Shown here: piece after piece, positions 1 through 6,956 of the stretch
Layout of the letters: every line of letters starts with the position of its first letter
Numbering within the stretch: the stretch's first letter is position 1
Source of the DNA: Fidelibacterota bacterium
GTDB lineage: Bacteria > Fidelibacterota > UBA8477
Length of the DNA stretch: 12,266 bases
NCBI GenBank assembly: GCA_021734045.1
Contig: JAIPJR010000071.1
Location: forward strand, 1-12,266
Direction of reading: 5' to 3'
Position numbers and translations under genes: made by a program
The notes under the pieces: model-generated
The model's input: only the letters and a program-made list of their open reading frames with translations
Told to the model about the DNA's origin: nothing
The model's database searches: none

Positions 1-2
1 TT

Positions 3-71
3 AGAAACATCACAAAAGGAGAAATGAATATCGAAGAAAAGAAGTTGGAGAAGAAGAAATCAGACAGCTAA
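3..71 (+). CDS. C-terminal tail of an upstream ORF, possibly the IS21 helper ATPase IstB (5' end outside window)
   Basis: This frame is open from the window edge to TAA at 69-71. It encodes a very charged, Lys/Glu-rich tail (residues RNITKGEMNIEEKKLEKKK, then SDS). An internal ATG at 24 has AAGGAG only two bases upstream, too close for efficient initiation, so a 15-residue independent peptide is unlikely. The position just inside the repeated IS-like end suggests the last residues of an IS21 transposition helper (IstB, a DnaC-like AAA+ ATPase). The tail itself carries no diagnostic motif, so the identity rests on context alone. Confidence 0.3.
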   Translation, partial: RNITKGEMNIEEKKLEKKKSDS

Positions 72-84
72 ACTACGCTCAAAG

Positions 85-133
85 GGTGGCCCACTTTGAA
101 GTGCCCACAAGTGGCCCAGTTTCAAGTGCCCGC
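85..133 (+). repeat. Two tandem 24-bp terminal repeats of the IS21-like end
   Basis: Copy 1 is 85-108 and copy 2 is 110-133, separated by one base, giving a 25-bp period. The four mismatches are at positions 1, 10, 14 and 23 of the unit. In IS21-type elements such arrays at the ends are thought to be transposase (IstA) binding sites. Here they lie directly before the start codon of the DUF2200 gene. Confidence 0.75.
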
Positions 134-142
134 TGACACCCA

Positions 143-496
143 ATGACCAAACATCGGATTTATACAACCCCGTTTGCCAGCGTCTATCCCCATTATGTAG
201 CCAAGGCGGAGCGCAAAAGCCGTACGAAAGCAGAGGTAGATGAGATTATTCGCTGGCTCACCGGATATGACCAGGACAGTCTGGAAGCTCAGTTGGAAAA
301 CGGAACCGATTTCGAATCGTTTTTCGCGGAAGCGCCCGGGATGAATCCTGACCGTACCCTCATCAAGGGCGTCGTGTGTGGCGTCCGGGTGGAAGAGATC
401 GAAGAACCCATCATGCGTGAGATTCGGTATCTGGATAAACTCATTGATGAACTGGCCCGAGGTAAGGCCATGGAAAAGATTTTGCGCAAGCCCTGA
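143..496 (+). CDS. DUF2200 family protein
   Basis: A 117-residue cytoplasmic protein matching my recollection of the DUF2200 family over its whole length. It has the N-terminal [22 protein letters not shown] segment (about residues 4-25), the [13 protein letters not shown] helix (31-43), the [15 protein letters not shown] segment, the [14 protein letters not shown] core and the C-terminal [19 protein letters not shown] helix. The family has no established biochemical role, and I infer none. The length and start match typical members, so the coding part looks intact. The start is odd: ATG lies four bases after the apparent IS21-type terminus, and the preceding bases hold no Shine-Dalgarno sequence. 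The native promoter and ribosome site were probably displaced, and any expression may depend on reading out of the element. The next gene begins 190 bp downstream. Confidence 0.88.
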   Translation: MTKHRIYTTPFASVYPHYVAKAERKSRTKAEVDEIIRWLTGYDQDSLEAQLENGTDFESFFAEAPGMNPDRTLIKGVVCGVRVEEIEEPIMREIRYLDKLIDELARGKAMEKILRKP

Positions 497-685
497 ATGT
501 CTTACCCATGCGGGCATTGAATACGAAATCGTCTGTACCGTTGATGGCGAAGACGAGAATGATGTGGGCGCAGAATCGGAACCGTGGCAGTTAATGCTTT
601 TTCGTACAGGCGCAAAATCTTACTTTCCATCGTTCAGATTTATCAAGACTAAAAAGTATCACCGGGGGAGGGCAGGAGAACGAGC
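497..685. other. Gap between the DUF2200 gene and the lipoprotein gene; no gene recognised
   Basis: The plus frame read from 378 through the end of the DUF2200 gene to 689 stays open and would encode about 63 residues here, but it has no start of its own and no recognisable family. A 28-codon ORF from ATG 508 also looks like chance. The only supported element is the AGGAG at 674-678, seven bases before the next start codon. No terminator-like hairpin is obvious. Confidence 0.5.
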
Positions 686-1273
686 ATGAAACGATATTGG
701 GCGCATTTTGGTCTTTTTCTCATGAGTCTGGTCTTATCCGGGTGTGTATCATTTTCCACATTTCAATCGGCGCAGACACTTGACGAGGGAAAACTCGCCC
801 TAACCGCTGGTTTTGTTGAAGAGAGTGATTCAGGGTATTTCGTGGAGGCTGGTGTACGGTATGGCATTTCACCGCGGGCAGATTTTGGCCTGAAAATTGG
901 TACACCCTACGGCGTTTGGATTGATTATAAACATGAATTAATCCAGACACCTCGTACGGTATCATTCGACATGGGGATGTCTGTGTATTCGAGTCCAGAT
1001 CACAGGTTGATTGCTTTCTATCCCATGTTGATCACCGGCACGGAGCGCTGGCACGTGGGTGTGAAAGCAGTCTACTACGCAACGAATGGGTCAGTTAGGC
1101 TTTTTAATGAAGACTTTGAATATGATGAGCGCGGGTTTTTCCCGCCTATGATTGTCATTGGCGGTGTGTTGGGGAATGCCGTAAAATTCCTGCCGGAGCT
1201 GAATATCTTTATCCCCACCGACGGTGGAAAAATAGGTTTTATGCCCGGTATTGGCGTCCGCCTGGATTTGTGA
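686..1273 (+). CDS. Predicted outer-membrane-associated lipoprotein, beta-strand rich
   Basis: A 195-residue protein with a lipoprotein signal peptide: MKRYW, a hydrophobic stretch, then the lipobox L17-S18-G19-C20. Signal peptidase II would cleave before C20, which would be lipidated. The mature part alternates short amphipathic strands with glycine-rich turns (for example about residues 38-60, 62-80 and 92-120), ending in a GVRLDL strand. This resembles small lipid-anchored proteins with a partial beta-barrel or beta-sandwich fold; I cannot assign a family. The start is supported by AGGAG at 674-678 with a seven-base gap. The next gene starts 30 bp after the stop and also encodes an exported beta-rich protein, suggesting an operon and a shared envelope location. 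Function unknown. Confidence 0.75.
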   Translation: MKRYWAHFGLFLMSLVLSGCVSFSTFQSAQTLDEGKLALTAGFVEESDSGYFVEAGVRYGISPRADFGLKIGTPYGVWIDYKHELIQTPRTVSFDMGMSVYSSPDHRLIAFYPMLITGTERWHVGVKAVYYATNGSVRLFNEDFEYDERGFFPPMIVIGGVLGNAVKFLPELNIFIPTDGGKIGFMPGIGVRLDL

Positions 1274-1303
1274 TGAACCTGGTTCTGTGGAAAGGACCGC
1301 AGG

Positions 1304-1906
1304 ATGATGAATTCAATTAACAATTTGTCGGGTACCATGCGTCGCCGGGTGGCGAAGTCATTCCAGTACTTCCTGCTCTGTGTAATCCTGGTCCCTGGTC
1401 TCCAGGGTCGGGAGATCTTGACATTCTTTGCGGGATATTCTTCCTATCCGGCCAGCACCAGCTATGCGGATGGATATTATGAAGTCCATAATGGAGTCAC
1501 TTTCGGCTTTATGATTCCCATTCACTTCCCGGTGGTTGATGTTCATTATAAAATCGGTGCAGGCTACCATCCGGCCGAGGTGATTGGGCAAGGCTCCAAT
1601 GCAGAAAGACAGTATATCGCCGCGTCCAATGTTTTCCTGGTGGGCAAGTGGGCTGGGGTATGGGATAATCGTCTCCGATTTCTCCCGCAGATTGGTCTGG
1701 GACTCCTTTATGAAAATATTTATGACGAGTGGGGGAGAGGTTATCTCTTTGATCAGCTATACATTGACTACACTATGCGTTTAAGTGTACCCCAATTCAA
1801 TGATCGCATCCAGTTCATGTTGAATTACGAGGATGGTTTTGCTAGTTCCGGAGGATTTGCGGCACCGGACAAACGGTTGAAGGTCTCGTTCTTAATCAGA
1901 ATTTAA
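1304..1906 (+). CDS. Exported beta-rich protein, probable small outer-membrane barrel
   Basis: A 200-residue protein. Its basic N-region (MRRRVAK at 12-18) precedes a hydrophobic stretch (about 20-31) and a likely signal peptidase I site after LQG (residue 35). The mature part shows alternating strands rich in Tyr/Phe/Gly (FAGYSSYP, GVTFGFMIPI, KIGAGYHP, FLPQIGLGLLYENI, IQFMLNYEDGF, KVSFLIRI), typical of small outer-membrane barrels. The final strand ends in Ile rather than the classic aromatic residue. The start at 1304 is chosen because AAAGGA (1291-1296) sits seven bases upstream; the alternative Met12 at 1337 has a weaker site. It follows the lipoprotein gene by 30 bp, so co-transcription is likely. 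No family is recognised and the role is unknown. Confidence 0.7.
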   Translation: MMNSINNLSGTMRRRVAKSFQYFLLCVILVPGLQGREILTFFAGYSSYPASTSYADGYYEVHNGVTFGFMIPIHFPVVDVHYKIGAGYHPAEVIGQGSNAERQYIAASNVFLVGKWAGVWDNRLRFLPQIGLGLLYENIYDEWGRGYLFDQLYIDYTMRLSVPQFNDRIQFMLNYEDGFASSGGFAAPDKRLKVSFLIRI

Positions 1907-1963
1907 TGGGCAGCGAAGACGGACCCTTGTGCCATTGGTTCCCAAACGAGATCCCTCTACTTC

Positions 1964-1981
1964 ATCCGGCTCACGCCGGAT
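1964..1981 (+). repeat. GC-rich perfect hairpin
   Basis: ATCCGGC (1964-1970) pairs perfectly with GCCGGAT (1975-1981) around the loop TCAC. No T-tract follows, so this is not a standard intrinsic terminator. It lies 57 bases after the stop of the exported beta-rich protein gene and 34 bases before a second, larger hairpin. Together they look like part of an interspersed palindromic element. Confidence 0.55.
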
Positions 1982-2015
1982 TCCGAACCCCAAGACCTTC
2001 GGCGGGGCAAGCTCC

Positions 2016-2047
2016 GTGAAATTCATCCAAAGGGATGAGTATTTCAC
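2016..2047 (+). repeat. 13-bp stem-loop with a two-base bulge
   Basis: GTGAAAT (2016-2022) pairs with ATTTCAC (2041-2047) and TCATCC (2023-2028) pairs with GGATGA (2033-2038). The loop is AAAG, and GT (2039-2040) bulges on the 3' side. All 13 pairs are Watson-Crick, which is unlikely by chance. No T-run follows, so it is probably a repeat-element hairpin, an RNA-stability element or part of a transcribed leader, not a classical terminator. Confidence 0.6.
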
Positions 2048-2266
2048 TGGGCAGGCGGGATGACAGACATAATCTCAGTGTTCTCTGTACCAACTCTGTG
2101 CCCCCTGTGGTTAGTCGATCCGCGCTCTTGGCAGGATCCGTGGCTGGTTATTGAGTTTCTTTTGCCTGTCTGTGTATTCCGTGGTTATCTGTGGCGAAAC
2201 AAACAATATCCATTGATTTTTCAACACTTGGCGGCTTAACATTCGCACCACGGGAGGGATGTTCTT

Positions 2267-3529
2267 ATGGCATTATACGGTACGATCATTTTACCCGGGG
2301 ATAAATCCATCTCACACCGCGCCGTTATGCTGGCCTGTCTTTCCGAAGGACCCAGCGTTCTCCACAATGTGAATCGTGGCGCTGATGTGAAACAAACCGT
2401 TGCCATCTTGAAACGCTGTGGGATGGATGTTCAATGGCAGGAGGATACCGTCACGGTCCAGGGCGCCGGTAAAGCACCTTTTTTACAGCCCCAACTTCCG
2501 CTGGATTGCGGGAATTCCGGTACCACCGCCCGTTTGGGAATGGGATTGCTGGCCGGCTACCCGTTGCAGGTGACCTTCACCGGTGATGAATCCTTAAGTC
2601 AGCGCCCCATGAAACGGGTCATCGTTCCCCTGCGTCAAATGGGCGCCCGTATCTCAACACGCAATCAGGGCTATTTGCCGGTGATGCTCACCGGCGGCGA
2701 ATTATGGGGCATTCAGTATGACCTGCCTGTTCCCAGCGCCCAGGTAAAATCAGCCATTCTCCTGGCGGGATTGAATGCCCAGAGTGAAACCAGCATCACT
2801 TCGCCACTCCCCAGCCGTGACCACACCGAGCGCATGTTGAAACATCTTGGTGCTCCCATCACCAATGAGGGCAAGACCATCACCATAAAGCCATTGAAAA
2901 AACCACTGAAATACCTGGATTATACCATTCCCGGTGATATCTCAGGCGGTGCCTTTCTCATCACGGCCGCGCTCCTGGAGCCGGACTCGGAGGTGTTGCT
3001 TCAGGGTGTGTCGTTGAATCCCACCCGCACGGCATTTCTGGATGTCATCAAAGCCATGGGCGCACAGGTAAAGGTCACAAAAACCGGCGAGGTGGTGGGC
3101 GAACCGGTGGGCGATATTTTGTCGCGAACCAGCTCATTACATGGCATCACCGTTCCCCCGGAACAGATCCCCAATCTGCAGGACGAATTACCCTTAATTG
3201 CCCTGCTGGCGACCCAGGCCGAAGGGGAGACGGCAGTTACCGGCGCGGCAGAATTAAAAGTCAAGGAATCCGATCGCATTGAAGCGATTGTGACCAATCT
3301 CCGGAACTGGGGTGCGGACATTGAGGCAAAACCGGATGGATTCGTGGTGCGGGGACCCACGCCATTAACCGGTGGGCGAGTTCAGACCTACCATGACCAC
3401 CGGATCGCCATGATGATGAGCGTGGCGGGACGCATAGCAAAAGAGCCGACGAGGCTGGATGACAAAGATTGTATTGGCGTGAGTTTTCCGGGATTTCTCA
3501 CCATTCTGGATAAACTGGAGCATGACTGA
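2267..3529 (+). CDS. aroA: 3-phosphoshikimate 1-carboxyvinyltransferase (EPSP synthase)
   Basis: Transfers the enolpyruvyl group of phosphoenolpyruvate to shikimate-3-phosphate, giving EPSP and phosphate, the penultimate step to chorismate, in the cytoplasm. The 420-residue length is normal. Diagnostic segments are PGDKSISHRA (10-19, K13 and R18 contacting substrates), DCGNSGTTARL (80-90), QRPMKR (112-117), VPSAQVKSAILLAG (155-168), SRDHTERM (183-190), PGDISGGAF (222-230), NLQDELP (303-309, catalytic Asp306), KESDR (333-337, Glu334) and YHDHR (375-379). Glycine occupies the active-site position that is alanine in the CP4 enzyme, so the glyphosate-tolerant variant is not seen there. ATG 2267 is the only start: an in-frame TAA lies about 30 bases upstream, and GGAGG (2253-2257) sits nine bases before it. 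The N-terminus is therefore short, but complete through the substrate loop. aroE follows 98 bp downstream. Confidence 0.97.
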   Translation: MALYGTIILPGDKSISHRAVMLACLSEGPSVLHNVNRGADVKQTVAILKRCGMDVQWQEDTVTVQGAGKAPFLQPQLPLDCGNSGTTARLGMGLLAGYPLQVTFTGDESLSQRPMKRVIVPLRQMGARISTRNQGYLPVMLTGGELWGIQYDLPVPSAQVKSAILLAGLNAQSETSITSPLPSRDHTERMLKHLGAPITNEGKTITIKPLKKPLKYLDYTIPGDISGGAFLITAALLEPDSEVLLQGVSLNPTRTAFLDVIKAMGAQVKVTKTGEVVGEPVGDILSRTSSLHGITVPPEQIPNLQDELPLIALLATQAEGETAVTGAAELKVKESDRIEAIVTNLRNWGADIEAKPDGFVVRGPTPLTGGRVQTYHDHRIAMMMSVAGRIAKEPTRLDDKDCIGVSFPGFLTILDKLEHD

Positions 3530-3615
3530 GAAAGCGATTGAAATCAGCTGTTTCATCAACATTTCCAGCAGTTATTTTACCCGCCGCGATGGTTGAAATG
3601 ACCGCTTAAAGACGA

Positions 3616-3622
3616 AAAGGAG
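3616..3622 (+). promoter_or_regulatory. Strong ribosome binding site that fixes the GTG start of aroE
   Basis: AAAGGAG ends five bases before GTG 3628. This supports the unusual GTG start, after which the protein reads MRFGIIGNPLKQSVSP, the expected N-terminus of shikimate dehydrogenase. Confidence 0.8.
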
Positions 3623-3627
3623 TCGTT

Positions 3628-4497
3628 GTGAGATTTGGAATTATTGGTAACCCGTTGAAACAGAGCGTAAGTCCGTTTTTGATTCAATTGTTATTCGAAA
3701 AACTGGGGTACGAAGTAGCCTATAAAAAATATGAAGTACCGGGGCCGGACCTGCGCGAATGGATCCGTGGTCGCGCTGCCAAGGGACTGGATGGATTCAA
3801 TGTGACGATTCCACTCAAAACTGATATTATTCCGCTTTTAGACGATGTGAATGCCCGTAGTGCGCCTATGAAAGCAGTGAATGTAGTGCGCAAAACGGAT
3901 GGAAAATGGGTTGGATATAATACCGACTGGTATGGATTTGTGAAGGCAGTGGAAATCAATTCCGTGGACCTGAAGGACGCCAATGTGGTGATTCTGGGGG
4001 CCGGTGGTGCTGCACGGGCGATTGCCTACGGAGCTGCAAAACTGGGCGCTAAACGCATTACCATTGTCGCCCGCAGTTTACCGCACGGGGTTTTGCTTGT
4101 GAAGGATTTGAAACAGACGGTGGAACCGGCGATTATTGAAACCACGCCCTGGGACGCCAACGCCATTGAGCCCATTGAACAGGCGTACATGCTGGTAAAT
4201 GCCACACCCATCGGCATGAAGCCCAATATTCGCGAGACGCCATTGGATGCGGAGTTGCTGGAAAATGCCAGTGTGGTAATGGACGCCGTGTATAATCCCA
4301 TTAATACCCATCTTTTGGCGGATGCCTTAATGGCTGACTGCCAGACCATCCCGGGTTTGGATATGTTTCTCTATCAGGCCATGGCGGCAGTGGATGTGTG
4401 GCTGGGCGAGGAGCAGGACTGGAAAGCTGTTAACCTGGATGAAGTCCGGGAATTGACCCACAACAAGATCACCGGTTTTAAGCGAAAAGATCAGTAG
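3628..4497 (+). CDS. aroE: Shikimate dehydrogenase, NADP-dependent type
   Basis: Reduces 3-dehydroshikimate to shikimate with NADPH in the cytoplasm. The 289-residue length is normal. Substrate-domain motifs are SVSP (13-16, the shikimate-binding serines), NVTIPLK (58-64, K64 as catalytic lysine), AVNVV with N85, and YNTDWYG (97-103, D100 as catalytic partner). The Rossmann domain has GAGGAAR (124-130) and R149 after the second strand, suited to the NADP 2'-phosphate. Further motifs are NATPIGM (191-197), DAVYNP (219-224) and GLDMFLYQA (243-251, the conserved Gln250). SVSP replaces the commoner SLSP, a conservative change. Translation starts at GTG behind a strong ribosome site. It lies 98 bp downstream of aroA in the same direction and converges on the minus-strand beta-helix gene. 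Confidence 0.96.
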   Translation: MRFGIIGNPLKQSVSPFLIQLLFEKLGYEVAYKKYEVPGPDLREWIRGRAAKGLDGFNVTIPLKTDIIPLLDDVNARSAPMKAVNVVRKTDGKWVGYNTDWYGFVKAVEINSVDLKDANVVILGAGGAARAIAYGAAKLGAKRITIVARSLPHGVLLVKDLKQTVEPAIIETTPWDANAIEPIEQAYMLVNATPIGMKPNIRETPLDAELLENASVVMDAVYNPINTHLLADALMADCQTIPGLDMFLYQAMAAVDVWLGEEQDWKAVNLDEVRELTHNKITGFKRKDQ

Positions 4498-4529
4498 CAG
4501 GTATCGCTATACTCAGGCAATACTAAATA

Positions 4530-4549
4530 GGGAAGTTTGAGTCCTTCCC
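4530..4549. terminator. Possible terminator between convergent aroE and the beta-helix gene
   Basis: GGGAAG (4530-4535) pairs with CTTCCC (4544-4549) around an 8-base loop, in the 59-bp gap between two convergent genes. On the minus strand the stem is followed by TATTTAG, a weak T-rich stretch; on the plus strand no T-run follows. AAATAG (4525-4530) and CTATTT (4557-4562) could pair further out. The position suits a shared terminator, but the stem is short. Confidence 0.35.
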
Positions 4550-4556
4550 CGGATTG

Positions 4557-6857
4557 CTATTTCAACACCACAACCTTCTGCGTCCGTTCTAATCCCTCCG
4601 GTGTCTTAAGCCGAACAAAATAAACCCCGCTACCGTAACCCGACGCATTCCATGTCCGCTGATGCGGACCTTTTTCCAGAGTATCATCGTCTATCAGGTG
4701 CGCCACGACCCGCCCGGTCACATCGTAGATCACCAGACTCACCTGACTTTTACGTGCCAACTGGAAATCGATGTGAGTTATTGGATTAAACGGATTAGGG
4801 TAAGGCGCTGACAGGGTAAAGTCTTCCGGCACCTTTCCTTCCGGCACAGTACTCACCGGTCCGGTGTACTCATAAGCGCCCATATCCGGGGCAACGCCGG
4901 AATACTCATCCGGGGAGAGATTTACCAGTGTATCGCCTTCGTAGACAAAAAAGTCGGTGCCCCCATCAATGGCGGGGGAATTGGCGGACAGGGTGTAGGG
5001 ATTGACCGTATCTCCGGTAAAGAGTGGGTCCTGGTCCAGATTCCCATCCAGCCAGTGCAGGTCCAGTGAGCCATAGCCCCCCAATCCTTCCCACTGTCCT
5101 CCCTGGAAGATGGAATTCTTGACCGTCAGGATGGTGGGGGCCTCCGGATTTCCATAATCGGTGAACCAAAGTTGCCTGGGCACATTACCCCAGATAATGC
5201 TGTTCACAATAGTTAGATATGACTCACCCATGCTAATCGCACAGCCATCGATTGAGGTGTTATCGGCTATAGTGCAGTTGATTATGCGGACTTCAGGTGC
5301 ATATCCCCCACGCCAGATTGACATTGCCGACACGGGTTTGTCCACATGTGTAATGGGATTATTGATACCGGTGATCTGGACATTCTTAAAAGTTCTGGTC
5401 CCCGGCGATACCATGACGGAAGTGGAAAATCCGATGGCTTGATATTCATTGTCGGGCTGATAGAGTTGCGGGAGGACAGACTTTACCTGTACATTCTCAA
5501 CCAGAATATCGCGGGTATCTAATAAATCACCTACTCGGTTTTTGTTATTCAGAATTTCCATATTCGTGAGCTTCAGGCTGGTCTGGTTAGCCCAGGTCGA
5601 ATCATGTAATCCCCAACTGTAACTCAAAGTACTGAAGATAGCGGCATCGTTATCTTCAAAAATCATGTCGTCGTAGTGAGCCGCGATATTTCCCGTGGGT
5701 TCTACAACATAAAAGGCTGGTGATCTCACATATTCTCCGGCATGGGTTACTTTCATACAAGAAACCTTATAGTGTTGATCGTAACGTGCCATGAGCATGG
5801 ACGGGTGGGTATATTCATTGTCCAGAATGGTGGTGTCCCGGCCACTACCAGCCAGGTTTACATAGTCCCGGATATTCAATGGAAATATCTGACCACCGGA
5901 AGGGGTATAGCGTCCGGGTAACAGGTGCACCGTGCGGGGATTGGCCGAGTCGGCCTGGATCAGGGCTAATGCGTACTGAATGGTTTTTAACGGAGCGTCT
6001 GGTGATAAGCCAGTATTACTATCATTACCGGCCGGGCTGACATACAAATCATGGGGAACCGGATTCAACATGCCATGGTTGACAGTCACCTGAAAAAATT
6101 GGGGCACGTCGATAAAGTGGCGATCCCGGTATGCCACACTCCCCGTATCCAGGGGGATATTCAAGGTATTATAAGGTGGATCGATGCTATGAGAAACGAC
6201 CGCATAGATATCATTCCCAACACCACTATAATTATTATAGATGCTACAGCGATTGATGGGATCGAATTCGATATTAAAATCGGTTCTGAAATTTAATCCT
6301 CCGCTATAATAATGGCTCACATTGTCGTGAATAGAAAGCCCGGATAAATTTGGGCTTCCCAGGCTGGCAATTCCGGCACCGGCACCGGGACCTCCCAGGG
6401 TATTGTTTTTGATCGTACAGGCTGAAAGGGTTGGCGCCGTAGAAAATCCTACAAGGATGCCACCACCCGCCCATTGAATCCCGCCGTCCGGAATCACCGT
6501 ACCCGTCCCGTGTTGGATGGTCAATCCCACTAGTTGGGCCGCCCGACTTTCATTATTTTCAAAAGTCACAACGCGGCCATTCTGGTTCCCGTCCAGGATC
6601 GTGCTGCCAATGTAGGTATTGTCCTGAGTGAGCAGATAGCGGGAGCCCACCACCAGGTTCTTGCCTGAGAAGTTAATGTTCTCATAGTAGGTCCCCGGCT
6701 CAATCAGGATCGTATCACCACTCACCGCCTGATTAATAGCGGTCTGTACCGATGTAAAATCACCGGTGCTGTCGGTGGACACCGTGTAGGTGGTGGCCTG
6801 GAGGTTTATCGCCAGGATGAAGAGCAGAAGGAGAAAAAACCGGGTGATAATTGACAT
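4557..6857 (-). CDS. Secreted right-handed beta-helix (DUF1565-like) protein with T9SS type A sorting domain
   Basis: A 766-residue exported protein. The signal peptide is residues 1-21 (hydrophobic 7-17, cleavage after LQA). A first pectate-lyase-like beta-helix begins at about 24-60 (DFTSVQTAINQAVSGDTI, EPGTYYENI) and runs through repeated short strands to about 230. A second helix opens with a DUF1565-type cap at about 271-345 (LYVSPAGNDSNTGLSPDAPL, TIQYAL, LLPGRYTP) and continues to about 610. SPAIDGGTDFF...APDMGAYEY (627-664) is the usual closing segment of such helices. Residues about 680-766 form the T9SS type A sorting domain (YPNPFNP 686-692, VYFVRL 745-750, final Lys). No catalytic polysaccharide-lyase residues could be pinned down, so substrate binding, adhesion or glycan cleavage are all possible. 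ATG follows GAGGA (6868-6872) by ten bases. It lies 99 bp downstream of the other T9SS cargo gene on the same strand. Confidence 0.88.
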   Translation of the reverse strand: MSIITRFFLLLLFILAINLQATTYTVSTDSTGDFTSVQTAINQAVSGDTILIEPGTYYENINFSGKNLVVGSRYLLTQDNTYIGSTILDGNQNGRVVTFENNESRAAQLVGLTIQHGTGTVIPDGGIQWAGGGILVGFSTAPTLSACTIKNNTLGGPGAGAGIASLGSPNLSGLSIHDNVSHYYSGGLNFRTDFNIEFDPINRCSIYNNYSGVGNDIYAVVSHSIDPPYNTLNIPLDTGSVAYRDRHFIDVPQFFQVTVNHGMLNPVPHDLYVSPAGNDSNTGLSPDAPLKTIQYALALIQADSANPRTVHLLPGRYTPSGGQIFPLNIRDYVNLAGSGRDTTILDNEYTHPSMLMARYDQHYKVSCMKVTHAGEYVRSPAFYVVEPTGNIAAHYDDMIFEDNDAAIFSTLSYSWGLHDSTWANQTSLKLTNMEILNNKNRVGDLLDTRDILVENVQVKSVLPQLYQPDNEYQAIGFSTSVMVSPGTRTFKNVQITGINNPITHVDKPVSAMSIWRGGYAPEVRIINCTIADNTSIDGCAISMGESYLTIVNSIIWGNVPRQLWFTDYGNPEAPTILTVKNSIFQGGQWEGLGGYGSLDLHWLDGNLDQDPLFTGDTVNPYTLSANSPAIDGGTDFFVYEGDTLVNLSPDEYSGVAPDMGAYEYTGPVSTVPEGKVPEDFTLSAPYPNPFNPITHIDFQLARKSQVSLVIYDVTGRVVAHLIDDDTLEKGPHQRTWNASGYGSGVYFVRLKTPEGLERTQKVVVLK

Positions 6858-6900
6858 CTTTTAATTTTCCTCGTTGTGTGGATATCGTTTTGTCTCAAGA

Positions 6901-6938
6901 CCCAACCGCCCATTGGGATTATGAGCGGTTGAGTTTTT
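6901..6938 (+). terminator. Strong intrinsic terminator in plus orientation, between two minus-strand genes
   Basis: Positions 6901-6913 and 6921-6933 form a 13-pair stem (eleven Watson-Crick and two A-C mismatches when read as plus RNA; two G-U wobbles in minus RNA) around a 7-base loop, with a perfect core CAACCGC/GCGGTTG. TTTTT (6934-6938) follows on the plus strand. On the minus strand the hairpin is followed by TCTTGAGACA, without a T-run. It could therefore stop antisense transcripts arriving from the aroE side. As a minus-strand structure it may still stabilise the 3' end of the amidotransferase mRNA. Confidence 0.6.
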
Positions 6939-6956
6939 ATTGATAGATAAAAGAAT

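Larger units (their letters stand above)
1..138 (+). mobile_element. Right end of an IS21-family-like insertion sequence (left part outside window)
   Basis: Two 24-bp direct repeats lie at 85-108 and 110-133. They agree at 20 of 24 positions and share the cores GTGGCCCA and AAGTGCCC. They are followed directly by CTGACA (133-138). Multiple subterminal repeats of about 20 bp and a TG...CA terminus are known traits of IS21-family ends (inference from family knowledge; no database search). An ORF tail at 3-71 just inside this end fits the layout of IS21 elements, where istB ends near the right terminus. The element would stop at about 138, leaving four bases before the next gene. The other end and any target duplication lie outside the window, so an old remnant cannot be told from an intact copy. 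Confidence 0.6.
1907..2266. other. 360-bp gene-free stretch with hairpins and repeat-like DNA before aroA
   Basis: No convincing ORF lies here. The stretch holds a 7-bp hairpin (1964-1981), a 13-bp hairpin with one bulge (2016-2047) and two imperfect copies of a 19-base tract (2095-2113 and 2169-2187). It ends with the aroA ribosome site GGAGG at 2253-2257. The mix of GC-rich palindromes and degenerate TCTGTG/GTGGTTA tracts resembles dispersed intergenic repeats. An aroA promoter must lie in or before this stretch unless aroA is read from upstream; I could not pick a convincing -35/-10 pair. Confidence 0.6.

Noticed and set aside
122-517. 131-codon minus-strand ORF opposite the DUF2200 gene
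   Set aside because: It mirrors the coding frame of a clear family member, has no recognisable domain and is explained as an antisense shadow.
378-689. 103-codon plus-strand ORF overlapping the end of the DUF2200 gene
   Set aside because: Its first part is an out-of-frame reading of DUF2200, and the rest has no start, ribosome site or family likeness; probably chance openness.
2117-2138. GATCC...GGATC inverted repeat in the aroA upstream region
   Set aside because: Only five pairs with a 12-base loop; expected by chance at this length.
2267-2520. Possible truncated N-terminus of AroA or glyphosate-tolerant variant
   Set aside because: The catalytic GDKSISHR loop is complete, an in-frame stop bars a longer start, and the key position in GNSGTT is glycine as in sensitive enzymes.
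3522-3596. 24-codon ORF starting inside the last codons of aroA
   Set aside because: GGAG lies only one base before the ATG, the peptide has no recognisable feature, and nothing distinguishes it from chance coupling.
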